The position numbers and the translations under genes are program-made. 64,000 nucleotides of DNA. Origin: Buxus sempervirens (Eukaryota; Streptophyta; Magnoliopsida; Buxales; Buxaceae). The first letter of the stretch is position 1. Every line of letters begins with the position of its first letter. Location of the stretch: positions 9,971,402 through 10,035,401 of the forward strand of contig OX387183.1 of the NCBI GenBank assembly GCA_947561395.2. Direction: 5' to 3'. Of this stretch, positions 57,786-64,000 are shown piece after piece. Below the pieces are notes generated by a model. It was not told where the DNA came from. It did no database searches and was given only the letters and a program-made list of their open reading frames with translations.

Positions 57786-58854
57786 TGATGCAGGGGGATC
57801 CGAGACAGATGATGCGGAGCTGTCAGATTGTACATTGATGGTGCTGGAATACCATGAGTTGGCAGAGCATCGCAAAGGCAGGAAGTGATGGTGATATATT
57901 TCTAATTGGGGCAGTTTTGAGCGCGTTTTAGTATTTTGGCCATAACTTTGGCTACGGTTATCGGAATCGCACATATGACCCCAATTCGGAAAGATATTTC
58001 CGGTGCGCACGCCATGCTACATGACTAAAGTCGATGTGCACCTTTATCGACCTCAAAATCCGCTGTTTTCCCCTCCGAATTGCTATTCTTAGTTATTTGT
58101 TGCTATTTTTGGTAATACTTCGTTTGTCAATTAGGAAGTGATTTTAAAACCGATTTGGGCTAGATTTTTCATAGGATGCTTATTTATTTCTATATTTTAT
58201 TTAGGCAAGGACTGACGCCAAACAGAATAGAGATTATTCTGTAGGCTAGTTCAAACAGATGATAAACAGGGAAGAACACAAGCAGCTTGCCCAAAACACA
58301 GAGAAAAACGTCTCTGAGGTTCAATTCAATATTAATTCATCAAGTCCCCTAAATTGAGTCCACAAGCCGGACTTTATAGCCAAAATCGTCTATACTGGAA
58401 AGTTACTAAAAACGGCAAAATCCCTTAAGTCATGCCTAAATAAAATATAGAAATAAATAAGCATCCTATGAAAAATCTAGCCCAAATTGGTTTTAAAATC
58501 ACTTCCTAATTGACAAACGAAGTATTACCAAAAATAGCAACAAATAACTAAGAATAGCAATTCGGAGGGGAAAACAGCGGATTTGGAGGTCGATAAAGGT
58601 GCACATCAACTTTAGTCATGTAACATGGCGTGCGCACCGGAAATATCTTTCCGAATTGGGGTCATATGCGCGATTCCGATAACCGTAGCCAAAGTTATGG
58701 CCAAAATACTAAAACGCGCTCAAAACTGCCCCAATTAGAAATATATCACCATCACTTCCTGCCTTTGCGATGCTCTGCTAACTCATGGTATTCCAGCGCC
58801 ATCAATGTACAATCTGACAGCTCCGCATCATCTGTCTCGGATCCCCTTGCATCA
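57786..58854. mobile_element. Palindromic LTR-like element, 422-bp arms, 5-bp TSD
   Basis: The arms 57786-58207 and 58433-58854 are inverted copies with only a few differences. Each arm has TG...CA ends (TGATGCAGG...TTTAGGCA). AAGGG flanks both sides (57781-57785, 58855-58859). The 225-bp spacer read on minus has GGCTATAAAGTCC (TATA-like) and looks like the R/U5 side of an LTR. So the element seems to be an LTR whose U3 arm is repeated in inverse. The matching 'proteins' in the two arms are an effect of the palindrome. Confidence 0.85.
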
Positions 58855-59614
58855 AAGGGCCTACAGGGACCACCAAAGCCCACTAACCGACCAAGCATGG
58901 GTTCAAAACCCTAATTTCACAGAACTTGGGCTTTCAAGCCCAAATCTGGACCACGGGCCCCAAGCCCAATGTCCAGCCCATTTTGGCAAATCTAAGCAAG
59001 ATAAGTTAAAATACTTGTCACCACCGTGAGGCCCACCTAGGGGCCCGCAAACCAATGCCGACCCACTTTTGCATGAATAACACTTAAATCTTTAAATGGC
59101 ACCTTAATGTAAAACCAACTCACTTCACCTAAGCCCAAAGGGCCTCCAAGGCTTAGATGGAGGCCCACCAGAGGCATGTGAGCTTAACCAAGCCCACCAA
59201 GGACACCGTGGGTCTTCCAACGGGGCCCGCCCACTCAGACTCAGATCACTTAAATTAAGCAAGATAAAAGCAATTGAAGGGACCCACACCACTTAGGTGG
59301 TCCCACCAGACTTAACCAAATTGCATGCCGAAATAGGAATCGGGTGAGTAGACAGACTGAGTTGACTTAAATCAGGAGGAACCCACGGGACCCGTCATCC
59401 AACGGGGTGGTTTGGGGTGTCTACGGACTTCCCCAGACCGCAACCGAGACCTTACTTAGAATCTCAAGCCGTAGACCAGCTCAATAGACAAGATTAGGCA
59501 CCCAAGTATCCGCCTGCACCCCATCAGGCGGTGGTGATTCCAAATTACCGTTTTACCCTCCCGGAGACACGCATAAAAGTCAGTGCGCCCCGCCGTGTGA
59601 TTTTAGGTGCGCAC

Positions 59615-60597
59615 AGCCTGGAGACTCCACTGGGGACTTCTCAGCCCAATAGACCCCCTGGTTAGAATGTGTCAACCCAAGAGGGATTAGTTGGTTTTAG
59701 GGTTTTACTACCTTGCTTAGTAAGACGTGGAATACACACAACTACGTATTCTGGGGAGTCCTGTCACAAGGACAAGATAATTGCCTAAGGAAAGTGGAAT
59801 TTAAGTGGTCCCCTGTGACCCTCCACTTACCTTAGGACTCTCCCAGAACCTCGTATTGCGTGACAATTCTGCACCTTACTATACCAGATTGTATAAATTC
59901 CTTTATCAACAAAATCCAGTCAAATCTCACCCGATTAGACACAGCACGCAGCCCCACAGAGCACACAGGCACACCACCACATCGTGGATGGATTTAATTT
60001 CCCGCTTTTATGTGATGAATTGCATGGGGTGACACGCACGAGGGAGGTTACGTGGATGATCTGACCCCGAATGAATGAGTGAATCGGATATTGTAACTTC
60101 TTTACCAAAACTTAGACCTCTCTAGCAGCCTACTCTTTTGATTCCTATAAACTGATCTTTGGGATGGTATTAGCACCTACGCTCCCGTGGCTTGCCGGGG
60201 AAAGCAGGGTAAACCCATCCTCCCAGTTTTCTGGAGTCCATTAGCACCACTGGTTTCTTGCCGTGGCACGCGAGGATCCAGTACTGATCCAGACCCTTGT
60301 AGGCTTATGTCTCGGGCTGGGTATCCTTCCCCACCTAACGTTTCTGAGTAAACCACGCGTTGAGCATGCGAGGGTGAGTATGTTGTGAATAATGAATACA
60401 AGGGGAGTAAAATCGGAATAAAATCCAGAGTCCATTAGGGGCAGCAACCCTCGCTTTTTGCATCAAATTGAGTAAAACCTAGATTCTGGGCTACCTCAGC
60501 CCCAATTTAGGAAGCCAATCTAACTTCGATCAGGGGAATCACCCCAGATCCATGCATTGAGTCCTGTATGTTATGGGTCTTGTGTGCATCGTCGTTT
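59615..60597. other. Region between the two opposed large LTRs
   Basis: Starts with primer-binding-like TGGAGACTCCACTGGGGA, then non-coding leader. No gag or pol. It joins the end of the minus-orientation LTR at 60598. Confidence 0.55.
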
Positions 60598-61159
60598 TGA
60601 TGAACGCGCAACGCGAGGCGGGATGGCGCACGCGATGAAAAGGGTGCGAGGGAATGGGGGTATAAGGAGTCGCCACTGCCTGATGGGGTGCAGGCAGACA
60701 CCTGGGTGCCCTAAGGATATATGCTTTGGTCTGCGGCTTGAGATTCCGGCTAAGGCTTCGATTACAGTCCGGGGAAGTCCGTAGACACCCCGGTCTGCCC
60801 CGTCGGTTGACGGGTCCCAGGTGCTTCTCTGGTTCGAGTCAACTTTGGCTCAACTTACCGTTATGTCTTACACCAGCATGCTCACTTTATTAAGTCTGAA
60901 TGGGACCTTCAGAGGTGTGGGTCCCTTTTATTTTAATTGATTTTTATCTTTTTATCCAAATGATGTTGGTCTGATGTGGGCCTCGTTGGAAGGCCCATTG
61001 GATACCAAAGAGGGCTTAGGTCAAGCCCAATTCCCATTCAGGGTTATGTTGGATAACCCAGCTTATTGGATTTGGTTGTTTGGTTTAAGGGTTGCTCAAT
61101 TATTCACAGATTTGGGGGGTTCACTGGGCTTAACCGCAGAACAGGTGCGATTTGGCTCA

Positions 61160-61238
61160 AACCGCTCTTTGTATGCGGTTCATGGACGAACCGCTCTGTG
61201 TATGCGGTTCAGGGGTGAACCGTTCTGGGTATGCGGTT
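61160..61238. repeat. Three AACCGC...GCGGTT stem-loops
   Basis: Units AACCGCTCTTTGTATGCGGT, then CTGTGTAT and CTGGGTAT loop variants, spaced about 28 bp. Confidence 0.85.
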
Positions 61239-62292
61239 TTGGCATTGAAAGCCCAAATAGGAATTCTTCATGGGGGCTTTGGGTTCTTGTGTCTCGTGTG
61301 ATGTCCCAGAGGTTGTGTGGGCCCCTGCGTGGACCCACAGTGGTTCAGGGGAGGAGTAAACCTCCTCTTGGTTTCTTTTTTGGAGCTTCTTAATCAAAGA
61401 AGGAGGGGGAGGCATGGGGCTGCCTTTCCCATCTTGGATTATGTACAATGCTGGACAGGGACCATGGAGTCCCTGTCTTGGTTTTCCAATACACACCAAA
61501 CAGCGGACAAGCAACCCTTACAAATCAACAACAAGGGATTGTGAGGTGAAGGAAGTATACCAGGTATTTACAGAGTAAAGAAATGAAATAAAACATGAAA
61601 GCATGCTGCAGCATCACAGGGACGGCGGCAAATAAAGGGGCTTTTAGGTATGCTAAGATTAGCAAACGAACAGGGGGATCATGCTGGAGGTGGGCTGGAA
61701 GCTAAGGGAACAGTAAATGTCAAAGGGAGGGGGATTGGCTGCTGGTCATAACAAAAGAACTAGTTCAGCCTAAAACAGCAAACAAAACAGTGATTATGTG
61801 AACAAAGACGGAAAGGAAGCATGTGATCTTAGGACAGAAGAAATAGTCTAGCATGAAAATGTGCTCCTTCCTCCATGCATCAGCATATTAGAAGTATAAA
61901 ACAGCAAACACATGATTTCATATAAACTTATGCATACTCTAAATCCATTCATGCTCATATATGTCAATTAGAATCATGCTAGGATGTTTACCTTAGACTT
62001 ACAACAGTGTTTTGGGATGTGCTTCACCCTCCTTTGGCTTGGACAGCAGCTGGAGCCCCACTTTGCAGTGCCGACAACAACTTAAACCTCTATTCTTCAG
62101 ACTTGGTAGTGGTGGAGAAGGGAGGTGAAGGGCTGGAGAGGCTTTGGGAGTGGGTTTGGGAGGTGTTGGAGCAAAGAGAGGTGAAGAGAGGGGGGTTCGG
62201 AGGTTCAGGGAGCAAGGGAGAAGGAGGAGGAGCAGAAAAAGACTAACCCCTTGTCCCACTGTCCGAACTTGCCTTTTATAGCAAACAGGGAC

Positions 62293-62575
62293 AAAACCGC
62301 ATACTCAGAGCGGTTTTGCTTAAAATGAACAGTAACCGCACATACTGTGCGGTTTCAGTGAAAACCGTAGGTTATGTACGGTTTTGTCCTTGTCTTTTCA
62401 GTAATGATGGGGGGACAAATTGGTCAGCCGCAGTCTGACGCGCCACGCAACCGTACTGTATGTGCGGTTGCGATTTCGGCGCCGCTTGCTCTGATTGGCT
62501 CGCGCGGGCGGTGGCCGAAAAAATCAACCGCACAGCATATGCGGTTGCGAAGCAACCGCATATGCTGTGCGGTTG
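62293..62575. repeat. Five stem-loops upstream of the LTR TATA box
   Basis: AAAACCGC/GCGGTTTT, AACCGCACA/TGTGCGGTT, AAAACCGTA/TACGGTTTT, CGCAACCGTAC/GTGCGGTTGCG, and a perfect 24-bp stem with GAA loop (62525-62548, 62552-62575) containing GCATATGC in each arm. Confidence 0.9.
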
Positions 62576-63009
62576 CGGCAAATCTTTCAGATTTGCCCTT
62601 TTTCTCTCCACTTTTGGCTTGAGTTGACGGCTGAGGCGACTCAGCCGCCCACTCGGACGGATTAGGCTTCCCCAATTTTTATTATCTCTCATTTATCTTA
62701 ATTATTAAGATATTTTAAATTTGACTGTTTTGCTCATATCTTCTCCGTCCGGGCTCAGATTCCTGCAAACTTAATTGCGTTGGAACCGTATCAGGATGCT
62801 CTACCCATTGGGATAGGGTATAGCAATCAATTTAGATTCAGGCAGAAGGTTATCTTTTGCTCTTGAGGGTTTGTATCTTCCTTTTAAGGTTTTGCTTTTA
62901 GGCTTTTTGGAGGGGTGCAAAAATGAGGTGCTTACAGGTCTTGACCTATTAGAGTCCGCTGGGAGCACTTTAAGTCTAGATTGGTCTTTTAGAGTAGATG
63001 AAAGCCGGC

Positions 63010-63817
63010 CAGATCCAATATGAAAAGAAGACTTACAACCTGTAGTTTAGACGACTCAACATCCCTATGCTAGACTCTGCAACTCACAGACTTGAAATTA
63101 TCTGAGGAACTCCTCAGGTTTACTCCACAGCAACACTTCAGAACTCTGAAGATCTTCTCACACGATCACCCAAACGAATTCGCCTGGTATCTGTAGGAAC
63201 TCCCACGATCAATCTCCCCAAACAGGAACTCCAAGGTAAAGGAAGGAAGAAGAAAAGAAATGTTTTATGGCTCAAAAGATGAAAACCTAGAAGGGTTTTC
63301 AGAAGAGAAAAAGATATTTGGGGCTTCTAAAACGTGGTTCTCTTAGGTTTAGAAGGACCGTAATCCTATTTAAAGGTTTCCCAAGAAATTTGAAGTCAAT
63401 TCGAATTAAAACGAGTAAATTATGTAATTTTTCGAAAATTTTGATGTTTGAACGTTCGAATGCTCAGCAAACGTCACCCTTTAAAAATTGAACTTTCAAA
63501 CGGCTAGAGAACGTTGGTCGAACGCTAGCCTCAGGTTTGTTTGCAGAACACGAACGTTCGAATGGCCAGAGAGCGTTGGTCGAACGCTGGCCTCGGGTTT
63601 CTTTGTAGAACATGAACGTTCGAACGGTCAGAGAACGTTGGTCAAATGCCACTCTCCAGAAATTGAATGTTCGAACGTTATCAAACGTTGGGCATAATTT
63701 CTTCAATTTGACTCCGATTTTGACGTCGTTTGAACCATGTCTTCTTAGACTCAAACTAAACATTCTAAACACACTTTTTGGCACTGAATTAAGCCAAACT
63801 AAATATTAAACCTAACA
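63010..63817 (-). repeat. Truncated 5' LTR of the nested retrotransposon
   Basis: Matches 51634-52388; the last 300 bp (plus-strand left side) are missing, replaced by 62937-63009. It carries one more unit of the ~65-bp AACGTTCGAACG repeat than its partner. Confidence 0.8.
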
Positions 63818-63822
63818 ATTTT

Positions 63823-64000
63823 AAACTATGCTTGAATGGTTGTAAGGTTGATTAATTAAGTCAGTTCTAAAGAAAACCCAAACCTAACTTTTAGCCTACA
63901 AAGCATCCCTTATAGGTATGGCCGGTGAAGTGGCACAACTTACCCATTCAACCTACCCCAGTTGCAATACCCTACGTAATTATATATTATATAACATTAT
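63823..64000. repeat. Segmental duplication unit C (start)
   Basis: AAACTATGCTTGAATGGTTG to the window end matches 23672 onward in unit A and 41205 onward in unit B. Confidence 0.85.

Larger units (their letters stand above)
54521..59614 (+). mobile_element. Very large LTR, plus orientation (~4.0 kb without its insert)
   Basis: Begins TGTAAGCATCTCATTTTTGC. The end GTGCGCACA is followed by GCC and TGGAGACTCCACTGGGGA, a primer-binding region like those of plant Ty3/Gypsy elements. TATAAAG lies at 55590-55596. Upstream are minisatellite units, CATGCATG palindromes and CT runs; downstream is a stem-loop cluster (57334-57478). The inverse start sequence recurs at 62936. A 1,069-bp palindromic element is inserted at 57786-58854. 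Confidence 0.7.
60598..62936 (-). mobile_element. Large LTR, minus orientation (2.3 kb)
   Basis: On minus, starts TGTAAGCACCTCATTTTTGC and ends GCGCGTTCA. The 3' half shares GACCCGTCAACCGACGGGG, GGTGTCTACGGACTTCCCCG and CAGGCAGTGGCGACTCC with the LTRs at 28377 and 54521. The TATAAAAG box is at 62273-62280 (minus). Upstream of it lie five stem-loops (62293-62575); downstream lie three more (61160-61238). Confidence 0.7.
51334..63817 (-). mobile_element. LTR retrotransposon (minus), heavily nested
   Basis: The left LTR (51334-52388) and a truncated right LTR (about 63010-63817) are direct repeats; read on the minus strand the right one is the 5' LTR. The flanks ATGTT (51329-51333) and ATTTT (63818-63822) are a near-matching 5-bp duplication. 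Outside them the sequence is continuous with unit A near 23655, so the element split that duplicated block. A purine tract (AAAGGGGGAGT on minus) precedes the 3' LTR. A gag remnant lies at 54000-54515. The polymerase is absent. 54521-62936 is later retrotransposon material. Confidence 0.75.

Noticed and set aside
57741-58914. Two 'paralogous' proteins beginning MRTGNIFPNWGH
   Set aside because: They are the same reading frame in the two inverted arms of a palindromic element, so similarity is not evidence of coding.

Overview
This is nuclear DNA from a flowering plant. It carries a sterol methyltransferase gene split into 13 coding exons with GT-AG introns, a plant-specific S1/SPH secreted-protein gene, and two copies of a small plant-type gene. 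Everything else is a dense, nested set of plant transposable elements: LINEs, LTR retrotransposons, a TRIM, MULEs, hAT-like elements, Helitrons and MITEs. No prokaryotic operons, CRISPR arrays, rRNA or tRNA genes were seen. The species cannot be named from the sequence.

Layout. 1-1364 is a broken paralogue of the SMT1 locus: a copy of its upstream region fused directly to a copy of its intron 5. It is followed by a hAT-type element with an 8-bp target duplication (1376-1798) and a complete 295-bp TRIM (2627-2921). At 3.9-5.3 kb a LINE RNase H fragment is split by a solo LTR. 5.9-9.3 kb is AT-rich and holds MITEs, a Helitron and a solo-LTR-like element. SMT1 runs on + from about 10.15 to 19.6 kb (CDS 10683-19244, 345 aa), with a MITE in its promoter and a LINE 3' end in its 2.9-kb intron 5. 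A convergent S1/SPH gene lies at 20101-20541 (-).

20.9-24.6 kb is unit A of a segmental duplication. Unit B occupies 33.9-42.0 kb, interrupted by a 4.4-kb MULE (34439-38849) and a LINE (39494-40583). A fragment, unit C, closes the window after 63.82 kb. Between A and B lie an LTR with a truncated gag (24634-26122) and two large inverted LTRs (26.1-30.3 kb). An 83-aa gene at 32785-33036 (-) has a twin at 50540-50791 (-), and the flanks are duplicated too.

41965-48799 is a 6.8-kb Mutator-like element with terminal inverted repeats of about 420 bp. Its MuDR-type transposase has one frameshift and one in-frame stop. A convergent, apparently intact three-exon gene encodes two GRF-type zinc fingers, a coiled coil and a C-terminal membrane segment. 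51334-63817 is an LTR retrotransposon on the minus strand with a gag remnant. Inside it sit two very large opposed LTRs (54521-59614 + and 60598-62936 -), one of which holds a 1,069-bp near-perfect palindrome with a 5-bp target duplication.

The signals most worth following are the convergent GRF gene in the MULE, six tiny poly(T/A)-tail insertions each flanked by a 12-17 bp duplication, recurrent palindrome clusters near the TATA boxes of the large LTRs, and the palindromic LTR element. All identifications come from reading the sequence; no alignment or database search was run.
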